Source: Comamonadaceae bacterium
GTDB lineage: Bacteria; Pseudomonadota; Gammaproteobacteria; Burkholderiales; Burkholderiaceae_C
Length of the DNA: 36,551 nt
Assembly: GCA_947456305.1 (NCBI GenBank)
Contig: CANGPN010000023.1
Location: forward strand, 1-36,551
Direction of reading: 5' to 3'
The position numbers and the translations under genes are program-made. The notes beneath the pieces were generated by a model. That model was not told the origin of the DNA. It made no database searches and saw only the letters and a program-made list of their open reading frames with translations. Shown piece after piece: positions 1 to 7,443 of this stretch (position 1 is the first letter of the stretch; every line of letters begins with the position of its first letter).

Positions 1-105
1 ACCAAAAAGACCACCAAGAACAAACGTCACTTGCGCGGTCCTACCGGTGTGCATGAAACCAATATGGGTCACATGGCGCAAATGCTGCCCATGGCTGGCC
101 TGTGA
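1..105 (+). CDS. rpmI: 50S ribosomal protein L35, C-terminal part (cut by window edge)
   Basis: The window opens inside a reading frame of 34 codons that ends at TGA 103-105. The visible part is basic at first ([13 protein letters not shown]) and ends in MLPMAGL, the typical L35 C-terminus with its RHLRG-type motif. L35 is a small protein of the large ribosomal subunit. The frame sits 27 bases before rplT, the standard rpmI-rplT order, usually preceded by infC, so the three form one transcript in most bacteria. The N-terminal half lies outside the window. Confidence 0.93.
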   Translation, partial: TKKTTKNKRHLRGPTGVHETNMGHMAQMLPMAGL

Positions 106-132
106 TCAACGGACGAACAAGGAGAATTTAAT

Positions 133-492
133 ATGCCTCGCGTAAAACGTGGTGTGACGGCTCGCGCCAGACACAAAAAAGTTTTAGCCCTTGCAAAAGG
201 TTTCCGTGGTCGCCGCGGTAACGTCTATCGCATCGCCAAAGAAGCGGTGATGAAGGCCGGGCAATACGCCTACCGTGACCGTCGCGCCAAAAAACGTGTG
301 TTCCGCCAATTGTGGATCGCCCGTATCAATGCAGCTGCACGTGAATTCGGTATCACTTACAGTCAATTCGCCAATGGCTTGCGAAAAGCCGCTATCGAGA
401 TCGACCGCAAAATGCTGGCTGATCTGGCGGTGCATGACAAAGCTGCATTCGGTCATATCGTTGACCAAGTGAAAGCCAAGTTGGCGGCCTGA
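133..492 (+). CDS. rplT: 50S ribosomal protein L20
   Basis: This 119-residue protein is the usual length for L20. It begins [18 protein letters not shown], the lysine- and arginine-rich 23S rRNA-binding tail, and goes on with the family's YRDRRAKKR and [16 protein letters not shown] segments. L20 is an early assembly protein of the 50S subunit. An AAGGAGA ribosome binding site ends about 8 bases before the ATG. It follows rpmI closely and precedes pheS by 103 bases that hold two hairpins. In E. coli L20 represses its own operon at translation; nothing in this piece shows whether that occurs here. Confidence 0.98.
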   Translation: MPRVKRGVTARARHKKVLALAKGFRGRRGNVYRIAKEAVMKAGQYAYRDRRAKKRVFRQLWIARINAAAREFGITYSQFANGLRKAAIEIDRKMLADLAVHDKAAFGHIVDQVKAKLAA

Positions 493-503
493 TCCGGCCT
501 TTG

Positions 504-529
504 AATTGTCCGTCTGACCACGGACAGTT
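504..529 (+). terminator. Hairpin after rplT, possible weak terminator or attenuator
   Basis: Bases 504-513 (AATTGTCCGT) pair with 520-529 (ACGGACAGTT) around a 6-base loop, giving a 10-bp stem with one G-U pair. A short run TTGTTG follows rather than a clean T tract, so an efficient intrinsic terminator is doubtful. The site is 12 bases after the rplT stop and could reduce read-through from the ribosomal protein genes into pheST, or mark an mRNA processing site. Confidence 0.5.
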
Positions 530-541
530 TGTTGATCCCTA

Positions 542-569
542 GGGGTTGAGGTTTCCAAGCTTCAATCCC
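542..569 (+). promoter_or_regulatory. Second hairpin in the pheS leader
   Basis: Bases 542-551 (GGGGTTGAGG) can pair with 560-569 (GCTTCAATCCC region, 3' arm ending CCC) around an 8-base loop. That is about ten pairs, two of them G-U. A T-rich stretch (TTCTTCATTTG) follows. Together with the hairpin at 504-529 it fills most of the rplT-pheS spacer. Phe codons of a possible leader frame (546-599) overlap this stem, which raises the idea of phenylalanine-dependent control. The folding was done by eye, so no energy is given. Confidence 0.4.
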
Positions 570-599
570 TTCTTCATTTGTAGCAAAGACAAGCCATGA
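546..599 (+). other. Possible 17-codon Phe-rich leader frame ending on the pheS start
   Basis: A short frame opens just after an in-frame TAG at 540-542. From TTG 546 it reads [17 protein letters not shown] and stops at TGA 597-599, overlapping the pheS ATG (596-598). Four of its first ten codons are Phe. In E. coli pheST is controlled by attenuation through the Phe-rich leader peptide PheM. Against the idea, the only start is TTG, the purine run AGGGG touches it with no spacing, and no terminator lies between this frame and pheS. It may be chance. Confidence 0.2.
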
Positions 600-1633
600 A
601 CGAGCTCGATTCCTTGGTGAAACAGGCGCAGGAACTGTTCGCCGCTTGCACCACTCCTGTTGAGCTGGAAAATGCCAAAGCGCAGTACCTGGGAAAAGCA
701 GGGCATTTGACCGAGCGCATGAAGGGCTTGGCCAAACTCGATATCGAAGCCAAGAAAAGCCAAGGCGCATTGATCAATGCAGCCAAGCAAGCGATCGAAG
801 CGGCCTTGAACCATTGCCGTGAACAACTTGCACTCGCTGAATTGAATGCTCTGCTAAAGGCCGAAACCTACGACGTGACTCTACCGGGGAGCTTACACAG
901 CCAAGGCGGATTGCATCCCGTCAGCTTGAGCCTGGAACGCATCGAACAGATATTCAACTCCATGGGTTTTGAAGTGGCGCAAGGACCAGAAATCGAAACC
1001 GACTGGTTCAATTTCACGGCGCTCAATACCCCAGAGGATCATCCTGCGCGCTCCATGCACGACACGTTTTATGTCGAAGGTGGCTACTTGTTGCGCACCC
1101 ACACCAGCCCCATGCAAATCCGCTACGCCATGGCACATGTGCAAAAGTACCAGGCCCGAATAGATGCGGGGCAAGCCATGCCAGAAATACGTGTGATCGC
1201 TCCCGGACGTACCTACCGTGTTGATAGCGATGCGACACACTCGCCCATGTTTCACCAGTGTGAGGGCTTGTGGATTGGCGAGAACATCAGCTTCAAAGAC
1301 TTGAAAGTTGTGTTTACCGATTTTTGCAAAACCTTTTTTGAAAACGAAGATTTGGTGTTGCGCTTTAGACCGAGTTTTTTCCCTTTCACTGAGCCCGGCG
1401 CTGAAATCGATATTCAATTTCCCAGCGGTCCGCTGGCAGGGCGGTGGTTGGAGGTGGCGGGATCCGGCCAAGTGCACCCGAACGTGGTACGCAATATGGG
1501 TCTAGACCCAGAAAGATTCATCGGTTTTGCATTTGGCATGGGCCCGGATCGCCTCACCATGTTGCGCTATGGCGTGAACGACCTACGCTTGTTCTTTGAC
1601 GGCGATATTCGTTTTCTCAGCCAATTTCAATGA
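596..1633 (+). CDS. pheS: Phenylalanine--tRNA ligase alpha subunit
   Basis: PheS is the catalytic subunit of the alpha2-beta2 phenylalanyl-tRNA synthetase, which charges tRNA-Phe in the cytoplasm. The 345-residue protein has the usual N-terminal coiled-coil (about residues 1-90) that binds tRNA. A class II synthetase core follows: the [15 protein letters not shown] segment, [12 protein letters not shown], motif 2 around [16 protein letters not shown], and a C-terminal motif 3 ([13 protein letters not shown]). Length matches the family. No strong ribosome binding site precedes the ATG at 596, so translation may depend on upstream reading or leader structure. pheT follows after 18 bases. Confidence 0.97.
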   Translation: MNELDSLVKQAQELFAACTTPVELENAKAQYLGKAGHLTERMKGLAKLDIEAKKSQGALINAAKQAIEAALNHCREQLALAELNALLKAETYDVTLPGSLHSQGGLHPVSLSLERIEQIFNSMGFEVAQGPEIETDWFNFTALNTPEDHPARSMHDTFYVEGGYLLRTHTSPMQIRYAMAHVQKYQARIDAGQAMPEIRVIAPGRTYRVDSDATHSPMFHQCEGLWIGENISFKDLKVVFTDFCKTFFENEDLVLRFRPSFFPFTEPGAEIDIQFPSGPLAGRWLEVAGSGQVHPNVVRNMGLDPERFIGFAFGMGPDRLTMLRYGVNDLRLFFDGDIRFLSQFQ

Positions 1634-1651
1634 TATCTTCAAGGCGAATGC

Positions 1652-4081
1652 ATGCAGTTTCCTGAATCCTGGTTGCGCGAGTTCTGCAACCCATCTCTCA
1701 CAACACAGCAACTGGCCGACACCTTGACCATGGCGGGTCTGGAGGTGGAAGAGCTGCAAACTGTCGCTCCACCTTTCAGCCATGTGGTGGTTGGTGAAAT
1801 CACTGCTGTGGTTCAGCATCCGGATGCAGACCGGTTACGTGTGTGTCAAGTGAATGTGGGCCAAGATCAAGCGTTAACCATTGTGTGCGGCGCGCCTAAT
1901 GCCCGTGTTGGTATCAAGGTGCCGTGTGCATTGGTTGGTGCAGAACTTCCTCCCGGTGAAGACGGTCAACCTTTCAAGATCAAGCTGGGCAAGTTGCGTG
2001 GCGTTGAAAGCCAGGGAATGTTGTGTTCTGCGCGTGAATTGAAAATTTCAGAGGACAGTCAAGGTTTGATGGAGCTTTCGCCGCATGCTCAAACAGGGGT
2101 GAATATCCGTGAGCATTTGAATTTGGACGACACACTGTTCACATTGAAATTGACGCCAAATCTGGCTCACTGTTTGAGTGTTTATGGTGTGGCTCGTGAG
2201 CTTTCAGCTTTAACAGGCGCGCCGCTTAAAACCCCAGCCATCAACCCAGTCGCACCCAGTTCCACGGATGTATTGCCAGTCAAAGTGATGGCCCCGGATT
2301 TGTGCGGGCGTTTCAGCGGTCGCATCATTCGAGGCTTGAACACCCGTATCAAAACGCCTGAATGGATGGTTCAGCGATTATTGCGTTGCGGTCAACGCAG
2401 TGTCAGTCCTTTGGTGGATATTTCCAACTACGTGATGTTTGAGTTCGGCAGACCGACGCATATTTTTGATTTAAAGAAAATCCATGGTGGTTTGACAGTC
2501 CGTTGGGGTCAAAGCGGTGAAAGCTTGGAACTTTTGAACGGTCAAACAGTCAAGCTTGACGAGAAAGTAGGCGTGATCGCTGATGAGCGGCAGGTGGAGT
2601 CTTTGGCCGGCATTATGGGTGGTGCCGCCACCGCAGTTTCAGACATTACCACTGATATTTATGTTGAAGCAGCTTTCTGGTGGCCAACTTCGATTGCAGG
2701 GAGATCTCGTCGTTTTAACTTTGCAACCGACGCAGGTCACAGATTTGAACGCGGTGTTGATCCGGCTACCACTGTCGAGCATATTGAACACATTACTTCG
2801 CTGATACTGTCTGTTTGTGCGACACCATCGACGCTGGTAAGTCCCGTAGATGACCATGTCAGTCACATGCCCTCAGCCGAGGCAGTACGCATGCGTGTGT
2901 CCCGCGTTAACAAAGTCCTCGGCACTGACCTGAGTCAGCAGGCCATGGCGGATGCCCTCAAAGGTCTTGGCCTGCAAGTCAACGATAGCCCGGGCGTGAT
3001 TGAGGTGATACCGCCCAGCTATCGCTTTGATTTGAAAATAGAAGAAGACTTGATCGAAGAGGTGGCCCGCATGGTGGGCTTTGACAGCTTACCGTCAACG
3101 CCTCCAACTGCTCCTATCACTGCCAAATTGAATCCAGAAAACCGCCGCCCGGTATTTGCGGTTCGCCGTCATTTGGCGGCTTTGGGTTACCAGGAAACGA
3201 TTAATTTCAGTTTTGTTGATGCCGCTTGGGAGCACACACTGGCTGGCAACTCGTCTCCGATTCAGTTACTCAATCCTATCGCCAGTCAGATGAACGTCAT
3301 GCGTTCTTCATTGATGGCTTCTTTGCTCCAAGTGGCCAAATTTAATCTGGACCGCAAAGCCGCGCGTATCAAGGTGTTTGAAACCGGTCGTGTTTTCAAA
3401 AGAGACGCCTCTGTGCAGGACAGCCTGCAAAGCGTTGCTGGCATTTATCAGCCTATGCATGTGGCCGGGCTTGCTTATGGTCCTCGACAACCATTGGGTT
3501 GGAACTCTGAAACTGCGTCAGTAGGATTTTTTGATATTAAGACCGATGTTTGCAATTTGCTTCAAGGTTTGAAACCAGAATTTCACGCAGGCGTACATCC
3601 CGCTCTACATCCGGGGCGATGCGCACGTATAGAGCATCTGGGCCAAACAATTGGCTGGCTCGGTGAATTACATCCTCAATGGCGGCAGCAATGGAATTTC
3701 GCCCAAGCCCCGGTGTTGTTCGAGTTAACGCTTGATGCATTGTTAGAGCATCCGTTGCCTCACTCGCAAGCTGTCTCACGATTGCACCCTGTAGAACGCG
3801 ATTTAGCCATTGTTTTGAAAGAAGCGGTGTCTCATGACGAGCTGATGAAATGCATCCACAGCACGGCCTGCGAGGGCGTATTACATGAGGCCGTATTGTT
3901 TGATGTGTACCGACCGCAAAAACCCGACTCCACTGTTGCGGCTGGAGAGAAAAGCATGGCGGTGCGTTTGTATTTGCAAAGCAAAAATGAAAACACGATG
4001 ACAGAATCTCAAATTGAAGAAGTCATACAAGCCATTGTTGAGCAATTGACCCATCAACTGCAGGCCAGACTGCGAACGTGA
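1652..4081 (+). CDS. pheT: Phenylalanine--tRNA ligase beta subunit
   Basis: This is the beta subunit of phenylalanyl-tRNA synthetase, responsible for tRNA recognition and editing of mischarged Tyr-tRNA. At 809 residues it is the usual bacterial length. Visible in order are an N-terminal MQFPESWLREF start, the EMAP/OB-fold tRNA-binding domain (about 40-150, with VCGAPNARVG and GVESQGMLCS), the B3/B4 editing and B5 domains, and a C-terminal ferredoxin-like anticodon-binding domain (about 710-805, starting SRLHPVERDLAIV). An AAGG run 9-12 bases upstream supports the ATG. pheS lies 18 bases upstream and ihfA starts 12 bases downstream, indicating one operon. Confidence 0.97.
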   Translation: MQFPESWLREFCNPSLTTQQLADTLTMAGLEVEELQTVAPPFSHVVVGEITAVVQHPDADRLRVCQVNVGQDQALTIVCGAPNARVGIKVPCALVGAELPPGEDGQPFKIKLGKLRGVESQGMLCSARELKISEDSQGLMELSPHAQTGVNIREHLNLDDTLFTLKLTPNLAHCLSVYGVARELSALTGAPLKTPAINPVAPSSTDVLPVKVMAPDLCGRFSGRIIRGLNTRIKTPEWMVQRLLRCGQRSVSPLVDISNYVMFEFGRPTHIFDLKKIHGGLTVRWGQSGESLELLNGQTVKLDEKVGVIADERQVESLAGIMGGAATAVSDITTDIYVEAAFWWPTSIAGRSRRFNFATDAGHRFERGVDPATTVEHIEHITSLILSVCATPSTLVSPVDDHVSHMPSAEAVRMRVSRVNKVLGTDLSQQAMADALKGLGLQVNDSPGVIEVIPPSYRFDLKIEEDLIEEVARMVGFDSLPSTPPTAPITAKLNPENRRPVFAVRRHLAALGYQETINFSFVDAAWEHTLAGNSSPIQLLNPIASQMNVMRSSLMASLLQVAKFNLDRKAARIKVFETGRVFKRDASVQDSLQSVAGIYQPMHVAGLAYGPRQPLGWNSETASVGFFDIKTDVCNLLQGLKPEFHAGVHPALHPGRCARIEHLGQTIGWLGELHPQWRQQWNFAQAPVLFELTLDALLEHPLPHSQAVSRLHPVERDLAIVLKEAVSHDELMKCIHSTACEGVLHEAVLFDVYRPQKPDSTVAAGEKSMAVRLYLQSKNENTMTESQIEEVIQAIVEQLTHQLQARLRT

Positions 4082-4092
4082 AAGACTGATCC

Positions 4093-4425
4093 ATGACACT
4101 GTCATTTGAAAGCCTCGAAACACCGGCACTCACCAAGGCTCAATTGGCTGAATTGCTATTTCAGCAAATAGGTTTGAATAAGCGTGAATCTAAGGACATG
4201 ATCGATGCTTTTTTTGATTTGATCGCACAAAGATTGGTGGCCGGAGAAGATGTGAAGATTTCCGGCTTCGGTAATTTTCAGATTCGTACCAAGGCACCCA
4301 GACCCGGCCGCAACCCCCGCACAGGTGAAACCATACCAATCCAAGCCAGACGTGTGGTGACATTTCACGCGAGTCAGAAATTGAAAGAGCAAATCCAAGG
4401 GCTGTCTTCAGCTTCGCCGGAATAA
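4093..4425 (+). CDS. ihfA: Integration host factor subunit alpha
   Basis: IHF-alpha pairs with IHF-beta to bend DNA at specific sites, acting in recombination, replication and transcription. The 110-residue protein has the HU/IHF fold: an N-terminal helical part beginning [13 protein letters not shown] ([12 protein letters not shown], residues 12-23), the FGNF turn (59-62), and the beta-arm with PGRNPRTGE (71-79), whose proline inserts into the minor groove. The family is about 100 residues long; here a 10-residue N-terminal extension and a short C-terminal tail are present, as is common in Burkholderiales. It follows pheT by 11 bases, the conserved pheST-ihfA arrangement. Confidence 0.96.
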   Translation: MTLSFESLETPALTKAQLAELLFQQIGLNKRESKDMIDAFFDLIAQRLVAGEDVKISGFGNFQIRTKAPRPGRNPRTGETIPIQARRVVTFHASQKLKEQIQGLSSASPE

Positions 4426-4600
4426 GAACACTTAATTTTTCATTTTTCCTAAGACTGTGGTGCCAGACGGAGTTGTAGTGGTTTAAATGTGTGTGAATTG
4501 CCTTTGATTTAACTATTTTTTTCTGTTTTTGTGTCGATATGCTTTGAATGACACGGCTCTTCGTGTAACCTCTGTAACCCGCTTCTAACTGATTGTTTTC
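4426..4600. other. 175-base spacer between ihfA and merR
   Basis: This AT-rich spacer has no open frame of note. It holds T-runs (4436-4447 and around 4519-4532) and a small inverted repeat ACACG/CGTGT near 4550-4565 without a following T tract. No convincing terminator or sigma-70 promoter pair could be picked by eye. The 3' end of the pheST-ihfA transcript and the start of the merR transcript probably lie here. Confidence 0.4.
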
Positions 4601-5044
4601 ATGGAGAATTCTCTCCCTTCCATTCCCGCAAAACGCTACTTCACCATTGGTGAAGTCAGCGAGTTGTGTGGCGTCAAGCCGCACGTTTTGCGCTATTGGG
4701 AGCAGGAATTTACGCAATTGCGGCCTATGAAAAGGCGAGGCAATCGTCGCTATTACCAGCACCACGAAGTATTGATGATCCGTCGTATAAGGGATCTGCT
4801 TTACGAGCAAGGTTTCACCATCATTGGTGCGCGCAATAAATTGCAGGAACTGGTTCAATACGAACGCGATAAAAAACGATCCGGAGAAGTCATGTTGGCC
4901 GGGTTTGAGGATCTGGAAGAAAACCTGCCTTTGGACGACGTCAAGCCTGAAGACCCCTGGGTCGGTAGTTTGTCTGGTAATGACGCCAACAAATTGCAAT
5001 TGCTCAGGCAGGAATTGTTCGAGATACGTGGTTTGCTCGATTAA
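4601..5044 (+). CDS. MerR-family transcriptional regulator
   Basis: This 147-residue cytoplasmic DNA-binding protein has an N-terminal MerR winged helix-turn-helix (about residues 12-80): YFTIGEVSELCGVKPHVLRY, then WEQEF, and the wing RRGNRRYY. A short C-terminal part without conserved metal-binding cysteines follows (DLEENLPLDDVKPEDPW, ending in a LLRQELFEIRGLLD helix). It matches the MerR-like protein that lies between ihfA and a tRNA-Pro gene in many beta- and gammaproteobacteria. The lack of an effector domain suggests that it does not sense metals in the usual way. Its target is unknown. Confidence 0.9.
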   Translation: MENSLPSIPAKRYFTIGEVSELCGVKPHVLRYWEQEFTQLRPMKRRGNRRYYQHHEVLMIRRIRDLLYEQGFTIIGARNKLQELVQYERDKKRSGEVMLAGFEDLEENLPLDDVKPEDPWVGSLSGNDANKLQLLRQELFEIRGLLD

Positions 5045-5061
5045 GCTCATCCAAGCACGGC

Positions 5062-5067
5062 TATAAT
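5062..5067 (+). promoter_or_regulatory. Perfect -10 box (TATAAT) of tRNA-Pro
   Basis: TATAAT at 5062-5067 lies 8 bases before the mature tRNA 5' end at 5076. Transcription would start around 5073-5075, almost at the tRNA itself. No good -35 hexamer is seen at 16-18 bases spacing; TTAAGC at 5041 (15-base spacing) is the nearest candidate. The box is in the 31-base gap after the merR stop. Confidence 0.6.
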
Positions 5068-5075
5068 TAGCGCTT

Positions 5076-5152
5076 CGGCGTGTAGCGCAGCCTGGTAGCG
5101 CACTTGCATGGGGTGCAAGGGGTCGCGAGTTCGAATCCCGCCACGCCGACCA
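5076..5152 (+). tRNA. tRNA-Pro, anticodon GGG
   Basis: A 77-base cloverleaf can be drawn by eye. The acceptor stem is CGGCGTG with CACGCCG, followed by discriminator A and encoded CCA (5150-5152). The D arm has GCGC/GCGC, and the anticodon stem CTTGC/GCAAG encloses the loop ATGGGGT with GGG at positions 34-36. The T arm is GCGAG-TTCGAAT-CCCGC. An A-C mismatch occurs at the fourth pair of the T stem. The GGG anticodon reads CCC and CCU proline codons. The gene follows merR and ends in a strong terminator. Confidence 0.96.
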
Positions 5153-5160
5153 AACATTCA

Positions 5161-5193
5161 GGGTTAGTTCTCTCAAAGAACTAACCCTTTTTT
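5161..5193 (+). terminator. Intrinsic terminator after tRNA-Pro
   Basis: A perfect 10-bp stem, GGGTTAGTTC (5161-5170) with GAACTAACCC (5178-5187), has a 7-base loop and is followed by six T. It lies 8 bases after the tRNA CCA end. The form is that of a classic Rho-independent terminator. Confidence 0.93.
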
Positions 5194-5226
5194 GTATCAA
5201 CCGTTCTTTGGATTGTGTGCCTCATC

Positions 5227-5604
5227 ATGAAAAAAATTCTGTTTATTCTTTTCTTTGTTTCTTTAACTGCGCATGCAGAATGGCAATTGATTGAAACCGA
5301 CAAAGAAAATTCTCGCTTTTATATTGACCTTGAAACCATCACTGTGGTGGATACGTACAAACGGATTTGGGTTCTCAACGATCTGGCACAGGCCAATTCC
5401 CAAGGTACCAAATCATTCCGCTCTGTAGAGGAATACGATTGCATTCAATCTAAGGGCAGAGTCATGCAAATTGCTGCTTTTACAGGTGAGATGGCCAGCG
5501 GTGAAATCCTGGCCAGAGGCCACGGTAACGGTAACTGGATACAACCGGACAGTGGTACCTTGGATGAAAAAATCATGAAAAAAGTTTGTGCCTCTAACAA
5601 ATAA
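5227..5604 (+). CDS. Small secreted protein, surface-adhesin protein E-like
   Basis: This 125-residue protein has a signal peptide (MKKILFILFFVSLTAHA, cleaved before EWQL). Its mature part resembles the Adhesin_E family (Haemophilus protein E-like), which is common as small exported proteins in betaproteobacteria: AEW start, FYIDLETI, RIWVLNDL, VEEYDC and a late Cys that could form a disulfide. The ATG at 5227 was chosen over an in-frame GTG at 5215 because it starts the signal peptide directly. Ribosome binding is weak in either case. A second member with the same pattern lies at 10809-11231. The function in this host is unknown; the family name comes from vitronectin and laminin binding in Haemophilus. 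Confidence 0.62.
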   Translation: MKKILFILFFVSLTAHAEWQLIETDKENSRFYIDLETITVVDTYKRIWVLNDLAQANSQGTKSFRSVEEYDCIQSKGRVMQIAAFTGEMASGEILARGHGNGNWIQPDSGTLDEKIMKKVCASNK

Positions 5605-5665
5605 TCTGTACTTTGAGATTTCTCGGCCTTAAGGGCGCAGTCAAAGAAATAAAAGGTGTTGTTCT

Positions 5666-6187
5666 ATGGATTTAATGGTTTGTCAAAAATGCGGTTTACC
5701 GGACAACAGTCCTAAGCCTTTGATTTGTGGCAAATGCGGCGGTAAAGAATTTCTTGATTCCGGCCCCAGCGGTGACAACGCGGCGCTTGCTGTTCAAAAA
5801 CAGGACAACGGACAAGCGCAATCTCCTGCAGTTGTGACTTTATTCGACAAATATGGCGGCGTTCCCACCATTGCCAAATTGGTTCGCGCTTTTCACAAAG
5901 AAATCATGTTGAGGCCACACCTGGCGGCTTATTTTGTCGGTATTGATTTGGAACATCTGGCAGAACATACAGTTAAATACATTGCCTATGTCATGGGCAA
6001 GCCTGCGGAAATTTATACCGGACGTGACATGTACACTGCGCATGCCAAGTACCACATCCACGGCATGCATTTTGATGAGGTTGCAGATGTTTTGAAAGAC
6101 ACTCTGACAATGGCTGGAGTATCCAAGCCGGATATTCAAACTGTGATGAAGCGGGTAGAGGGATTACGCGAAATGATTATTATTTGA
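5666..6187 (+). CDS. Zinc-ribbon / group 1-type truncated globin fusion
   Basis: This 173-residue soluble protein has two parts. Residues 1-30 carry CQKC (6-9) and CGKC (21-24), a zinc-ribbon or rubredoxin-like knuckle. After a low-complexity linker (about 31-56), residues 57-173 match truncated haemoglobins: LFDKYGGVPTIAKLV, YTGRDM, AHAKYHI with the probable proximal His126, and HFDEVADVL. By eye alignment to HbN, the usual B10 Tyr is His77, E7 is Leu98 and E11 is Thr102. Such globins bind O2 or NO; the role here is open. An AAAGG site precedes the ATG, and imperfect arms CTTTGA/TCAAAG (5611-5616, 5641-5646) lie upstream. The next gene starts 15 bases downstream. Confidence 0.8.
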   Translation: MDLMVCQKCGLPDNSPKPLICGKCGGKEFLDSGPSGDNAALAVQKQDNGQAQSPAVVTLFDKYGGVPTIAKLVRAFHKEIMLRPHLAAYFVGIDLEHLAEHTVKYIAYVMGKPAEIYTGRDMYTAHAKYHIHGMHFDEVADVLKDTLTMAGVSKPDIQTVMKRVEGLREMIII

Positions 6188-6202
6188 AAATAAGAGGCGT
6201 AC

Positions 6203-6673
6203 ATGAAATCAGTGTCCAAGCCGGTTACCCAACATAAAAATGCCGAGCTTTGGCACAAATCCTCTTTGAATCCGTCATTCACTCAGCTTGCATTGCGCTA
6301 TGTCGCTTATGCTTCTGTGCAGCCTAATACCAGCCAGTTGCACACCCGTATTGATCATCTGGGCTGTGCATTGTTGGATTTTTTTGGTGATTATCCGATT
6401 GCAGATATCAGCTCTCAATCCGTCAAAAAGTTTGCCTATCAAATGCAAGACCAAGGATGGCAGGTCAAAAAAATCGATACTTACCTGGTGACTTTCAGAG
6501 CATGCATGAAGTTTGCAGTCGCTCAAAACTTGCATGTGGAGGGCCACTTGACACGTCCTTTGAGCATGTCCGAAGAGACCCTCATGGCTGACCAACCATT
6601 AATGACTGACCATGAGTTCGACGGCTTGTACCAGTCCTTGGTACAAGACTTATCCGGCGATTTATTTCATTGA
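6203..6673 (+). CDS. Orphan SAM-like (core-binding) domain of a tyrosine recombinase, no catalytic domain
   Basis: This 156-residue protein is not a complete known enzyme. Residues about 45-120 (LHTRIDHLGCALLDFFGDYP, then ADISSQSVKKFAYQM, and a helix with YLVTFRACMKFAVAQN) look like the N-terminal DNA-binding domain of phage-type integrases. PLMTDHEFDGLYQSL resembles the start of the catalytic domain, but the frame stops 20 residues later, before any of the R-H-R-Y residues. It has an AAGAGG ribosome binding site and starts 15 bases after the globin gene. Its 3' end overlaps the convergent SDR gene by 7 bases. It may be a truncated relic or a small DNA-binding protein in its own right; the recognition is moderate. 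Confidence 0.5.
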   Translation: MKSVSKPVTQHKNAELWHKSSLNPSFTQLALRYVAYASVQPNTSQLHTRIDHLGCALLDFFGDYPIADISSQSVKKFAYQMQDQGWQVKKIDTYLVTFRACMKFAVAQNLHVEGHLTRPLSMSEETLMADQPLMTDHEFDGLYQSLVQDLSGDLFH

Positions 6674-7431
6674 AGATCTGGTACACCGCCATAGGTTTGC
6701 CATGTAGATCCTGCGAGCCAGCCTGCATCCACTGGCAGATTGATGCCAGTGATGGCAGTGGCTTGAGGCGAAAGCAAGAAAGCGACGCCGACAGCGACTT
6801 CATGAGGTTCGACCAAACGACCCATGGCCGCTTGGGACATCAGATCGCTGGGGTCGCGGTCGCCGCGATCAATGGCCGCCTGTAATGCCTCTGTACGGGT
6901 GTAACCCGGCGAAACTGCGTTCACTCTGACACCGGTGCGCCCCCATTCCGCAGCCAGGCCAGCAGTCATAGAGATGACCGCTGCTTTGGCAGGTGCGTAA
7001 GCATGAAGCGGGTTGGAGCGCATGCCAGCAATAGAGGCAATATTCACAATAGCGCCATGTTTGCGCTTAACCATCGCTGAACCAAACACTGCGCAGCATA
7101 AATAGGTGCCTCTAAAGTCGACGTTCAGCACGCGCTCCCATTCATTCATGCTTAACTTGTCCGGCGGCAAACGGTTTTGCAATATGCCGGCGCTGTTAAC
7201 CAGCGCGTCTACCGGTCCGAATTGCTCTTGTATTTTGACCAGACTGTCTTTGACGGCTGATTCATCGGTGACATCGCAGCTAATGAAACCGAGCACATCA
7301 GGGTGCACATTTTTCGCATTTGCTAAGTCCATGACCACGACTTGGTGGCCGATTTCAATCAAATGCTTGACGCAAGCCGCACCAATGCCGCTTGCGCCGC
7401 CAGTCACTAAAGTCACTGAGTTTGTTTTCAT
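6667..7431 (-). CDS. SDR-family NAD(P)-dependent oxidoreductase
   Basis: This classical short-chain dehydrogenase/reductase has 254 residues. The Rossmann signature is TGGASGIG (10-17), Asp35 at the end of beta-2 suggests NAD(H) preference, the NSAG motif is at 79-82, and the catalytic Ser133, Tyr145 and Lys149 (YAPAK) are present. The C-terminal ITGINLPVDAGW is typical of the FabG-like group. The substrate cannot be told. It is the second gene after the PEBP-family gene (12-base gap) and probably shares its transcript. No Shine-Dalgarno is seen before the ATG, so translation may depend on coupling. It converges on the integrase-domain gene with a 7-base overlap. Confidence 0.9.
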   Translation of the reverse strand: MKTNSVTLVTGGASGIGAACVKHLIEIGHQVVVMDLANAKNVHPDVLGFISCDVTDESAVKDSLVKIQEQFGPVDALVNSAGILQNRLPPDKLSMNEWERVLNVDFRGTYLCCAVFGSAMVKRKHGAIVNIASIAGMRSNPLHAYAPAKAAVISMTAGLAAEWGRTGVRVNAVSPGYTRTEALQAAIDRGDRDPSDLMSQAAMGRLVEPHEVAVGVAFLLSPQATAITGINLPVDAGWLAGSTWQTYGGVPDLQ

Positions 7432-7443
7432 GAGAATAGGGGG

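Noticed and set aside
893..1477. 194-residue minus-strand frame opposite pheS
   Set aside because: Antisense to the synthetase core with no features of its own.
4190..5200. 336-residue minus-strand frame opposite ihfA, merR and the tRNA
   Set aside because: Its N-terminal part is only the reverse translation of the tRNA-Pro gene, a known false-gene pattern, and the rest is antisense to recognised genes.
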